Part shown: positions 7,522 through 14,443 of the stretch, in pieces | Position numbering within the stretch: position 1 is the stretch's first letter | How the letters are laid out: each line of letters opens with the position of its first letter | Source: JALHFZ01 sp964483085 | Lineage (GTDB): Bacteria > Synergistota > Synergistia > Synergistales > Aminobacteriaceae | Direction of reading: 5' to 3' | DNA: 16,664 nucleotides | NCBI GenBank assembly: GCA_964483085.1 | Contig: CAYZZX010000038.1 | Location: 1-16,664 of the forward strand | Notes under the pieces: generated by a model | What the model saw: the letters and a program-made list of their open reading frames with translations, nothing else | Database searches by the model: none | What the model was told of the DNA's origin: nothing | Position numbers and translations under genes: made by a program

Positions 7522-8132
7522 TGTCTGAAGTCTGGAAAGTTCGCACAGAGGCGACGGCCTATCTCCCCAACCAGTTCCCCCCTCCCTCACTGCCTGAGAT
7601 TGCCGTGGCGGGCCGTTCAAACGTGGGGAAATCAAGCCTCATCAACCGCCTCATCGGTGTCCGTCTCGCCCGGGTTGCGGCGGCCCCCGGCAAGACCCGG
7701 AGCATTAATTTTTTTCTTGTGGAGGGTGTTCCCGAACCCTTCCGGCTCGTCGACCTTCCCGGCTACGGATATGCGTCCCGGAGCAAGGGAGAGAGAATCA
7801 AATGGTCCTCTCTCATTGAAAGCTATATTTCCAGAAGAAAAAACCTGGCCCTTGTCCTTCATCTCGTTGATTTCCGCCACGGACTCCTGGAAAATGACAG
7901 GGCGCTGCAGGAGTGGGTCCGCTCCATGAAAATACCCCTTTTGGTGGCCTTCACCAAGGGGGACAAGATCAGCCGGAGCCACCACCGCGGGATGGTGCAG
8001 AACTACATCCGCGACGGGCTCTTTTCAATAGATGTTCCTCTGGTAACCTCGGCAGAAAAGGGAGACGGCTTCGACGAGCTGCGCAAATTCATGGAAAACT
8101 ATCTTCTCCGGAGTACAGAAGAACCTTCCTGA
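7521..8132 (+). CDS. engB: Ribosome biogenesis GTP-binding protein EngB (YsxC/YihA)
   Basis: TRAFAC-class GTPase needed for assembly of the large ribosomal subunit. It has 203 residues, normal for the family (about 195-210). All G motifs are seen: G1 GRSNVGKS (31-38), G2 threonine in PGKTRS (T59), G3 DLPGYG (78-83), G4 TKGD (145-148) and G5 TSAEKG (176-181). The start ATG overlaps the lon stop by one base, with GGAAGGG (7504-7510) 10 nt upstream. Placement after lon/clpX is shared with Bacillus, where ysxC follows lonA, which supports orthology. Confidence 0.96.
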   Translation: MSEVWKVRTEATAYLPNQFPPPSLPEIAVAGRSNVGKSSLINRLIGVRLARVAAAPGKTRSINFFLVEGVPEPFRLVDLPGYGYASRSKGERIKWSSLIESYISRRKNLALVLHLVDFRHGLLENDRALQEWVRSMKIPLLVAFTKGDKISRSHHRGMVQNYIRDGLFSIDVPLVTSAEKGDGFDELRKFMENYLLRSTEEPS

Positions 8133-8176
8133 CTGCCGGAGAAGCTTAGCTTTATTACTGGTACTGCATATTCGCA

Positions 8177-8192
8177 ACGGAGGGAGATCCGT
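8177..8192 (+). promoter_or_regulatory. Small hairpin containing the valS ribosome-binding site
   Basis: ACGGA (8177-8181) and TCCGT (8188-8192) form a perfect 5-bp stem whose loop is GGGAGA. The Shine-Dalgarno stretch GGAGGGAG (8179-8186) lies in the 5' arm and loop, 9 nt before the valS ATG. It could modestly tune initiation. The 63-nt gap from engB to valS is too short for a T-box, and no T-box motif is seen. Confidence 0.35.
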
Positions 8193-8195
8193 ATT

Positions 8196-10865
8196 ATGTC
8201 CGAAATCCTTGATTCCATGGCTGCAGCCTATGATCCAAAACCACTCGAAGATAAATGGTACGCCCGATGGATCGAACAGGGCCTTTTTCGTGCCGTTCCA
8301 GGGGAGGATAAGTCGAAGGCCTTCTCAATCGTCATTCCTCCTCCCAACGTCACGGGATCCCTCCACATGGGGCACGCCTTCAATCACACCTTTCAGGACA
8401 TCCTCTGCAGATACAAACGGATGAAGGGTTTCAACGTCCTCTGGCTCCCTGGAACGGACCATGCCGGCATCGCCACCCAGAACGTGGTGGAGCGCCGTCT
8501 CGCCGGAGAGGGGAAATCCCGCCATGACCTCGGCCGGGAGGAGTTCGTCGATCGTGTCTGGGAATGGAAAGAGGAGTTCGGCAGCCGCATCATCACGCAG
8601 ATGAAAAAGTTGGGAAATTCCTGCGATTGGGAGCGGGAACGGTTCACTCTCGACGACGGGCTTTCCCGGGCCGTCCGGACCGTCTTCGTCCGCCTCTTCA
8701 AAAAGGGGCTCATCTACCGGGGCAAATACATCATCAACTGGTGCTCCCGCTGCCATACCGCCCTCTCCGACATTGAAGTGGAGCACGAAGAGAAGAATGG
8801 AGCCCTCTACTACGTCCGGTATCCCTTCACTGACGGCGAGGGTGCCCTCGTCGTCGCCACGACCCGGCCTGAGACCATCTGGGGGGACACGGCCATCGCG
8901 GTCCACCCACGTTCGGAAAAAGCCTCCCTCGCCGGAAGAAAGGTCAAAGTTCCCCTCGGCGGCCGGGAAATTCCCGTCATCGAGGACATCATGGTCGATC
9001 CGGAATTCGGCACAGGGTGTGTCAAAATCACCCCGGCACACGATCCAAACGACTTTCTCGTCGGCCAGCGCCACGACCTCGAACAGATTCAGGTGATTGA
9101 CGGCGAAGGGTTCATGAACTCCCTTGCCCCCGGATACGAGGGGCTCTCCATCACTGACGCCAGAAAAAAAGCTGTGGAAGACCTCCGCTCCACGGACTCT
9201 CTCGAAAAGGCCGAGGAGATAATGCACTCGGTAGGGCAGTGCTATCGCTGCCATACCGTGGTAGAGCCCTACCTCTCCGAACAGTGGTTCGTCCGGGCAA
9301 AACCCCTGGCGGAAATGGGCGTAGAGGCAGTAGAGCAGGGGAACATCAACTGGACGCCTGAACAGTGGAAAAAAGTCTATTACACCTGGATGGAGAATAT
9401 CCGGGACTGGTGCATCTCCCGTCAACTCTGGTGGGGGCACCGCATCCCCGCATGGACCTGCGGCGAGTGCGGCCATATCACCGTCTCGGAGACGGATCCC
9501 GATGTCTGCGAAGCCTGCAGCTCGGCGAACATATTGCAAGACGAGGATGTCCTTGATACGTGGTTCAGCAGCGCCCTGTGGCCCTTTTCCACCCTCGGCT
9601 GGCCGGACGACACGGAGGATCTGAAATACTTCTACCCCACATCGGTGATGGTGACAGGATTCGACATCATCTTCTTCTGGGTTGCCCGGATGATCATGAT
9701 GGGGCTCGAATTCATGGATGAAGTTCCCTTCCACGATGTCTACATCCACGCCCTCATCCGGGACGAGAAGGGGCAGAAGATGAGCAAGTCGAGCGGCAAC
9801 GTCATCGACCCCCTCGACATGATCGACCACTACGGCGCCGACGCCCTCCGCATGACCCTCGCCGCCCTGACAGTACAGGGGAGAGATATTTTTCTGAGCA
9901 CGGGGAAGATAGAGACCTACCGCCTTTTCATGAACAAAATCTGGAACGCCTCACGGTTTGCCCTTATGAACCTCGAAGGAGTTTCAAGAGATGACACCCC
10001 CATCAATCCTGACTCTCTTTCTCTGGCGGACCGATGGATCCTCACCCGGACTCAGAACGTAGCCGCAGAGGCGACGAAGCTTCTTGATGCCTTCGGAACC
10101 GGCGAGACGGCGAGGATGCTCTACGACTTCGTCTGGGGGGACCTGTGCGACTGGTATCTTGAACTATCGAAGCCGGTGCTTCGGGGCGACGAAGGAGAGG
10201 AGCGGAAAAAAACTGTTCAATCGGTGCTCTCCCACGTCTTCCGGAGAGTGCTTCTTCTCCTTCACCCCTTCATCCCCTTCGTCACGGAAGAGCTGTGGCA
10301 CACCTTCGAGTTCGGCGAAGCGTCCATAGAAACCGTCTCCTGGCCGGTCCCTGAAGAGGGGCTTCACTTTGCCGAATCCCTCGGCGAGATGGACCTCTTT
10401 CAAGAGACGGTCCGGGTGCTGCGGAACCTGCGGGCCGAGGCTCACATTTCGCCCCAAACCGCGATAAACAGGGCGATTATTCAGACGGAGGAGAACTCTC
10501 CTCTCGCCGAGGTCCTTCGGGTAAATGCCCCCATGATAGAAAATCTGACCAAAATCCGCTCCGTGACCCTTCTTCCTCCAGGAGGCGAGAAGGTTGCCGG
10601 AGCCCTCTCCTCTCAGCTGTCGGGAGGGGAGGCTCACCTGATCGTAGGGGATATTCTCGATCTCGCGTCGGAGATCGAGCGCCTCGAAAAAGAGGCCCTG
10701 GCGGTGGAAAAAAACCTCTCCGCAAGTGAGAGCAGGCTCTCCAACAGCTCCTTCGTCGCACGAGCTCCGGAGGAAGTGGTTGAAAAAGAAAAAGCGAGGC
10801 TTGAGGAGAACCAGTCCAGAATCGCCCGGATCAGGGAAAATATCGAAAGCCTCAGGCGGTCCTGA
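8196..10865 (+). CDS. valS: Valyl-tRNA synthetase
   Basis: Class I aminoacyl-tRNA synthetase that charges tRNA-Val; 889 residues, in the normal bacterial range. The HIGH-type signature is HMGH at 57-60 (PPPNVTGSLHMGH) and the KMSKS loop is at 528-532. The CP1 editing region includes the TTRPET motif. GTDHAGIATQ and WCISRQLWWGHRIPAW are ValRS-specific stretches. Cysteine pairs C183/C186 and C349/C352, and a zinc-ribbon-like set C422/C425/C438/C441, suggest bound zinc, as known for some bacterial ValRS. The last about 70 residues form the coiled-coil tRNA arm (heptad-like, E/R/L-rich) that distinguishes ValRS from IleRS and LeuRS. The start ATG has GGAGGGAG 9 nt upstream. folC begins 7 nt after its stop, as in many Firmicutes. 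Confidence 0.98.
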   Translation: MSEILDSMAAAYDPKPLEDKWYARWIEQGLFRAVPGEDKSKAFSIVIPPPNVTGSLHMGHAFNHTFQDILCRYKRMKGFNVLWLPGTDHAGIATQNVVERRLAGEGKSRHDLGREEFVDRVWEWKEEFGSRIITQMKKLGNSCDWERERFTLDDGLSRAVRTVFVRLFKKGLIYRGKYIINWCSRCHTALSDIEVEHEEKNGALYYVRYPFTDGEGALVVATTRPETIWGDTAIAVHPRSEKASLAGRKVKVPLGGREIPVIEDIMVDPEFGTGCVKITPAHDPNDFLVGQRHDLEQIQVIDGEGFMNSLAPGYEGLSITDARKKAVEDLRSTDSLEKAEEIMHSVGQCYRCHTVVEPYLSEQWFVRAKPLAEMGVEAVEQGNINWTPEQWKKVYYTWMENIRDWCISRQLWWGHRIPAWTCGECGHITVSETDPDVCEACSSANILQDEDVLDTWFSSALWPFSTLGWPDDTEDLKYFYPTSVMVTGFDIIFFWVARMIMMGLEFMDEVPFHDVYIHALIRDEKGQKMSKSSGNVIDPLDMIDHYGADALRMTLAALTVQGRDIFLSTGKIETYRLFMNKIWNASRFALMNLEGVSRDDTPINPDSLSLADRWILTRTQNVAAEATKLLDAFGTGETARMLYDFVWGDLCDWYLELSKPVLRGDEGEERKKTVQSVLSHVFRRVLLLLHPFIPFVTEELWHTFEFGEASIETVSWPVPEEGLHFAESLGEMDLFQETVRVLRNLRAEAHISPQTAINRAIIQTEENSPLAEVLRVNAPMIENLTKIRSVTLLPPGGEKVAGALSSQLSGGEAHLIVGDILDLASEIERLEKEALAVEKNLSASESRLSNSSFVARAPEEVVEKEKARLEENQSRIARIRENIESLRRS

Positions 10866-10872
10866 TCCGAAG

Positions 10873-12198
10873 ATGGATCGTCCTTTTTCCTCCTTCGATG
10901 AACTCGAGCGGTTTTTTTCGTCCATAGCGAGTCCCGGAATCCGTCCGGGACTCGAGCGGATAGAGATGCTCCTCGATTCTCTTGGACGTCCCCAGGACCG
11001 CTTTCCAGCCGTCCACATCGTCGGGACGAACGGCAAGGGGTCCACCGCGGCATTCACAGAGAGCGTCTTCCGTGCGTCAGGATATCGAACTGCCCTGTAT
11101 ACGAGCCCTCATCTCGAATCTCCCGCCGAAAGGCTGCAGATCGAAGGAAAAACTCTTTCGCTGAAAGACTGGTCACGGGCCGCCTTCAGCGTGGGCAGAG
11201 CCCTTTCTTCAACTCCTCAGCTCCAGGAAAATCCCCCCACTTTCTTTGAAGTCGTCACAGCTGCGGCTTTTTTGCTCTGTGGAGAAAGCGAGATCGATAT
11301 AGCCGTTGTGGAGGCAGGTCTCGGAGGACGGCTCGACGCCACGAACCTTCTGGGACGGGTCGTACTGACCCTCATCACCTCCATCTCCATAGATCACACA
11401 GAGTTTCTCGGCAACTCCCTTGAGGCAATCGCCTCCGAGAAGTTTGCCGTTATGCGCCCCTCCGTTCCGGCGTGGTTTTCCGGCTCTCCTCCGGAACTCA
11501 TCCCCCTCTTCCTCGAGACGGCGGAAAAAATCGGTGCCCTTCCTCATGTGGCATCCCTCGAGAACAATATCTCCCGAATTTCCCTTTCAGAAAACGGGGT
11601 ACGTTTTACCCTCTCCGCCTTCGGAAAGGATGTCCCTTTTTCCCCCGCCCTTGTCGGAGGATATCAGGTTGAAAACGCCGCCCTCGCAATCTCCGGCGCG
11701 CTCTCTGTGCAGAAGAACTTTCCCCGCCTTTCTCTCGAGTCAATACAGGAAGGCATCTCCCTGGCCAGATGGCCCGGACGCTTCGAGCTCCTCAGAAAGA
11801 ACCCTCCTCTTATCCTCGACGGCGGCCATAACCCGGACGGGATAGTCCGTCTTGTCGAAACTGTACGGACGCTCTATGGAAATAAAAAGCTCACCGTCGT
11901 CTTCGCTGCCATGAAGGATAAAGAGTATTTTCAAAGTCTTCTCCTTCTCAAAAGCATTGGATCCGCCATCCACTGTACGGCCATGCCGGGGCACGATCGG
12001 GCAGCTCCTCCCTCCCTGCTGGCGGAGGCAGCCAGATCCGCGGGGTGGAGAAATGACCAGATAGGGGAGTTCGACGATCCCTTCTCAGCCATCGAAGAGG
12101 CCGAAAAAACGGGGGAGGGTGTCCTCTGCTGTGGAAGCCTCTACCTCGTGGGATTTCTGCGGGAACGCCTCATGCGGGAAAAAGGAGAAGGCGAGTGA
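10873..12198 (+). CDS. folC: Folylpolyglutamate synthase / dihydrofolate synthase
   Basis: Mur-ligase-family enzyme adding glutamate to folates, and in bifunctional forms to dihydropteroate; cytosolic. The start chosen is ATG 10873 (441 aa). The frame is open back to 10726, but that would overlap the valS coiled-coil end by 140 nt. The 10873 start has only a weak ribosome-binding site (AGGCGG region), suggesting translational coupling to valS. From 10873, the P-loop GTNGKGST is at 51-58, the folate-binding TSPHL stretch follows, the EAGLGGRLDATN motif begins at E147, and the C-terminal-domain motif DGGHNPDG is at 316-323. The family usually has DGAHNP, so G318 for Ala is a small deviation. 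Whether it also has dihydrofolate synthase activity cannot be decided without folP/folA context. It overlaps pgeF by 4 nt. Confidence 0.95.
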   Translation: MDRPFSSFDELERFFSSIASPGIRPGLERIEMLLDSLGRPQDRFPAVHIVGTNGKGSTAAFTESVFRASGYRTALYTSPHLESPAERLQIEGKTLSLKDWSRAAFSVGRALSSTPQLQENPPTFFEVVTAAAFLLCGESEIDIAVVEAGLGGRLDATNLLGRVVLTLITSISIDHTEFLGNSLEAIASEKFAVMRPSVPAWFSGSPPELIPLFLETAEKIGALPHVASLENNISRISLSENGVRFTLSAFGKDVPFSPALVGGYQVENAALAISGALSVQKNFPRLSLESIQEGISLARWPGRFELLRKNPPLILDGGHNPDGIVRLVETVRTLYGNKKLTVVFAAMKDKEYFQSLLLLKSIGSAIHCTAMPGHDRAAPPSLLAEAARSAGWRNDQIGEFDDPFSAIEEAEKTGEGVLCCGSLYLVGFLRERLMREKGEGE

Positions 12199-12947
12199 AG
12201 CCTGATTACAAGTATCTTCCCTCGAAAGAAGCTCCCTCCCTTGCGTACACAATCGGCGGACGGGACGAACTTTTTTCCATACGTTTTTTTCTTCGGGGTG
12301 CCCTTCTGGACAAAGCCAGAGGCAATCCGGCCTCTTCCAGAGAGAGCCTGCAGAAAATTATCCCCTCCGCTGGGCCTCTCATCGCTCCCCGGCAGGTTCA
12401 TGGAAGGACCATTCTTTCCCCACCTTCAGCGGGATTTCTCCCTCACCGAAGAGAAGGGGACGGAGTTTTTCTTGACGAGAGGGGAGTGGAGGGGTCTCTT
12501 CGTTTCGCCGACTGTTTTCCCGTAGTCCTCTTTTCAGAGATTCCTGAACCATGGATTCTTCTTCTTCATTCCGGTTTTAAGGGAACAGTACAGAACATCG
12601 CAGGCTCTGCTTGCGATAAGGTTTTTTCCCGGGGCGGGCGAAATCCCGAAAAAACGTGGGCATGGATCGGCCCGGGAATCGAAAAAACCCGGTACTGCAG
12701 AACCTTGGGAGAGGAATGGACTGACCGCGGGATTGATGTTTTTGATCCTTCAGCTGTTGATATCCATTCGGGAAAGGCATGGTTTGACCTCGGTGCACAG
12801 ATCCGCCGCCAGATTCTCGCGGCGGGGGTCAGAAAGGACCGCATCTGTACTCTGCCGCTGGGTACTTTCGGCCAGAACCGGCTATGTTATTCTTATCGGA
12901 GAGGGGACCTTGCAGGCCGTCATTTCCTTCTCGCCTCCCTGCGATAA
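12195..12947 (+). CDS. pgeF: PgeF/YfiH-family multicopper-oxidase-like protein (peptidoglycan editing factor / purine nucleoside phosphorylase family)
   Basis: Member of the DUF152/YfiH family. Family members have been described as laccase-like, as purine nucleoside phosphorylase/adenosine deaminase enzymes, and in E. coli as PgeF, which prevents wrong amino-acid incorporation into peptidoglycan. The 250-residue length is typical. The metal/catalytic residues are present as H69 (RQVHGR), C107 (FADCFPVVLF) and H125 (LLHSGFKG), aligning with H71, C107 and H124 of E. coli YfiH. The C-terminal SYRRGDLAGRHF motif is also kept. Deviations are HSGFKG for the common HAGWRG, and IGPGIEKTRYC where most members have IGPCIG. 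So it belongs to the family but is divergent. The start is GTG, overlapping the folC stop by 4 nt (GTGA), with AAAGGAG (12181-12187) 7 nt upstream. It is the last gene of the block by spacing, though no terminator is seen after it. Confidence 0.87.
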   Translation: MKPDYKYLPSKEAPSLAYTIGGRDELFSIRFFLRGALLDKARGNPASSRESLQKIIPSAGPLIAPRQVHGRTILSPPSAGFLPHRREGDGVFLDERGVEGSLRFADCFPVVLFSEIPEPWILLLHSGFKGTVQNIAGSACDKVFSRGGRNPEKTWAWIGPGIEKTRYCRTLGEEWTDRGIDVFDPSAVDIHSGKAWFDLGAQIRRQILAAGVRKDRICTLPLGTFGQNRLCYSYRRGDLAGRHFLLASLR

Positions 12948-13032
12948 GTGAAGATGCCACTTTTCGCCTCCTTCATGGGAGAATGTATTAGGGAAGTAAT
13001 GGACGTGCCTTCTCAAAGGAGCTGATCTAATT

Positions 13033-14004
13033 ATGGATCTGAAAAAGGTGGGCGTCATCGGGGTAGGCCATCTTGGCCAGCATCACGCGAGGGTTTACAC
13101 AGAACTTCTGGGAACGCACCTCGTCGGGGTGGTTGACCAGAATGAGAGCAGAGCCGCCGCGATCGGCGAAAACCTCGGAGTCCCCTGGTTTACCGATATG
13201 GATGAATTTATCGCCCGGGCAAGACCCGATGCGGTCAGTGTTGTTGTTCCCACAAGCGCACATTTCGAGATCGCCCGAAAGGCTCTGATGAACGGTATCC
13301 ATGTCCTCGTCGAGAAACCAGTGACCACAACGGTGAGCGAAGCGGAGAGCCTTCTTCGAATGGCCGCGGATCTTGATCTCGTCCTCCAGGTGGGGCATAT
13401 CGAACGGTTTAACAGTGCCGTGCAGTATATTTCAAAGATAATTCATGAGCCTCTCTTTCTACAATCACGAAGACTCGGTCCCTATTCACCCCGGATCAGC
13501 GACGTGGGAGTGGTGCTTGACCTCATGATTCACGACATCGACATCATTCTCTCTCTTGTTCAGTCTGAAATTTCCACAATATCGGCCGTGGGAAGATGTC
13601 TCCGTTCAAACCATGAGGACATAGCCTCCGCACAGATCTCCTTTAAAAACGGAGCCATGGCACACATCCTGGTCAGCCGGGTCTCCGAACGGCGCCTCAG
13701 ACAGCTTGAGATAATGGAACCCGAGCGGTATGTGACCATAGATTACGAAACTCAGGATGTCTCCATCAACCGGTGTGTCCGGCAGAACAGCGGCCTTGTC
13801 GAAGTTATCGAGCACCCTGTCTTTCCAAAAAGTGAACAGCTCAAACTTGAACTTCAGCATTTCGTGATGTGCGTTCGGGAGGGAAAGCAACCCCTTGTGG
13901 GCATTACGGACGGTAAAAGAGCCCTTGAGGTAGCGATCTCGGTACTGAAGCAGATTCATATGAACGATGAAACACCCTACCAGCTTTCTGAAGCGGGAGC
14001 CTGA
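13033..14004 (+). CDS. Gfo/Idh/MocA-family oxidoreductase, GnnA-like (possible UDP-GlcNAc 3-dehydrogenase)
   Basis: NAD(P)-dependent sugar dehydrogenase of 323 residues. The N-terminal Rossmann fold has GVGHLG (10-15) and the family EKP motif at 94-96. The C-terminal catalytic domain has D163 and H167 in the LDLMIHDID segment, the Dx3H pair typical of the family. The GHIERFN motif (121-127), the GHLG..HAR N-terminus and the DLMIHDID segment resemble GnnA. That enzyme oxidises UDP-GlcNAc at C3 before GnnB transamination, so lipid A can carry amide-linked chains. This assignment is by remembered motif similarity and is inference: no gnnB, lpx or other envelope gene is adjacent. AAAGGAG (13015-13021) is 11 nt before the ATG. 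An 85-nt gap separates it from pgeF with no clear promoter, so it may be read through from upstream. A strong terminator follows. Confidence 0.88.
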   Translation: MDLKKVGVIGVGHLGQHHARVYTELLGTHLVGVVDQNESRAAAIGENLGVPWFTDMDEFIARARPDAVSVVVPTSAHFEIARKALMNGIHVLVEKPVTTTVSEAESLLRMAADLDLVLQVGHIERFNSAVQYISKIIHEPLFLQSRRLGPYSPRISDVGVVLDLMIHDIDIILSLVQSEISTISAVGRCLRSNHEDIASAQISFKNGAMAHILVSRVSERRLRQLEIMEPERYVTIDYETQDVSINRCVRQNSGLVEVIEHPVFPKSEQLKLELQHFVMCVREGKQPLVGITDGKRALEVAISVLKQIHMNDETPYQLSEAGA

Positions 14005-14039
14005 CGAAGAGGAAGTCTTTTGATCATCGTGCTCTCTTC

Positions 14040-14068
14040 ATGCCCCGGAGGAAATCCGGGGCGTTTTT
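14040..14068 (+). terminator. Rho-independent terminator after the GnnA-like gene
   Basis: GCCCCGGA (14042-14049) pairs with TCCGGGGC (14055-14062), an 8-bp GC-rich stem extendable by a T-G and an A-T pair, with loop GGAAA, followed by GTTTTT. It is a strong end point for transcription from the preceding genes. Confidence 0.92.
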
Positions 14069-14080
14069 ACGGCAGGAATC

Positions 14081-14126
14081 TATTTTTATCTTTATTATCT
14101 TTTATTATTGCCTCGTTTTTCTTTTT
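14081..14126 (+). other. AT-rich, pyrimidine-rich leader segment
   Basis: A markedly T-rich stretch within an otherwise GC-richer region. It includes an imperfect tandem repeat with 10-nt period (TTTATTAT at 14091-14098 and 14101-14108). It could act as an UP-like or curved DNA element for the next operon. No good -35/-10 pair was found inside it. Confidence 0.4.
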
Positions 14127-14131
14127 GCAGG

Positions 14132-14160
14132 TGGAAAAATGAAATCCAATGAGGTATGCT
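14132..14160 (+). promoter_or_regulatory. Candidate promoter for the membrane protein/TPR gene pair
   Basis: TGGAAA (14132-14137) and TATGCT (14155-14160) are 17 nt apart, each 4/6 to consensus, downstream of the terminator and of the AT-rich segment. A promoter is expected here because the terminator at 14040-14068 ends upstream transcription. The match is modest. Confidence 0.35.
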
Positions 14161-14199
14161 GAATCTATAGCCTCGCTGAACGGCAGAAAGGTGACGTCA

Positions 14200-14418
14200 A
14201 TGCCTCCAGTAAATCTACAGGCCCTCATCGCCCTCGGAATGTTTCTTGCCTCCCTTTTCATCGCCCGTGTCGTTGTTCGCATTCATAAGGGAGTGCTGCC
14301 AGGAGGACCGATGTGGGTACTTTATTTGCGTATGCTCCTCGGGTTTCTTCTTGCCGGAGCGATAATACTTTCATTTTATTCCTTTGCCGGCATCGATATT
14401 ATCTCGAAACATCTGTGA
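14200..14418 (+). CDS. Small two-helix membrane protein, function unknown
   Basis: A 72-residue protein that I do not recognise. Two hydrophobic stretches, about residues 6-26 (LQALIALGMFLASLF...) and 39-64 (MWVLYLRMLLGFLLAG...), would span the membrane. A short basic/glycine loop (RIHKGVLPGGP) joins them and was probably cytoplasmic by the positive-inside rule. The start ATG 14200 is chosen for AAAGGTG (14187-14193) 6 nt upstream. The frame is open back to an ATG at 14149, but that lies inside the candidate promoter and has no ribosome-binding site; a GTG at 14191 also lacks one. The next gene starts 25 nt after its stop, so the two are probably co-transcribed. A membrane partner or anchor for the exported TPR protein is possible but only inferred. 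Confidence 0.72.
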   Translation: MPPVNLQALIALGMFLASLFIARVVVRIHKGVLPGGPMWVLYLRMLLGFLLAGAIILSFYSFAGIDIISKHL

Positions 14419-14443
14419 TGGGCTGAGTAAAGGAGGAAAGCGT

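Noticed and set aside
1818..8167. Shared 7-mer GGTACTG upstream of both tig and valS as a common regulatory site
   Set aside because: The inverted-repeat context exists only at tig; a single 7-mer match in about 230 nt of leader sequence is compatible with chance.
8325..9830. Long (501-codon) reverse-strand open frame inside valS
   Set aside because: It is antisense to a clear ValRS with all motifs; a long antisense frame is expected from the GC-rich third positions of this gene. The translation is rich in D/V/G/H/P, typical of a shadow frame.
10726..10872. Upstream extension of folC to the ATG at 10726
   Set aside because: It would overlap 140 nt of the valS coiled-coil coding end, and the extra residues are out-of-frame valS sequence; ATG 10873 fits the family N-terminus.
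12948..13032. Promoter in the pgeF to GnnA-like gap
   Set aside because: TATTAG at 12986 has only a poor upstream partner (TTCGCC); too weak to call.
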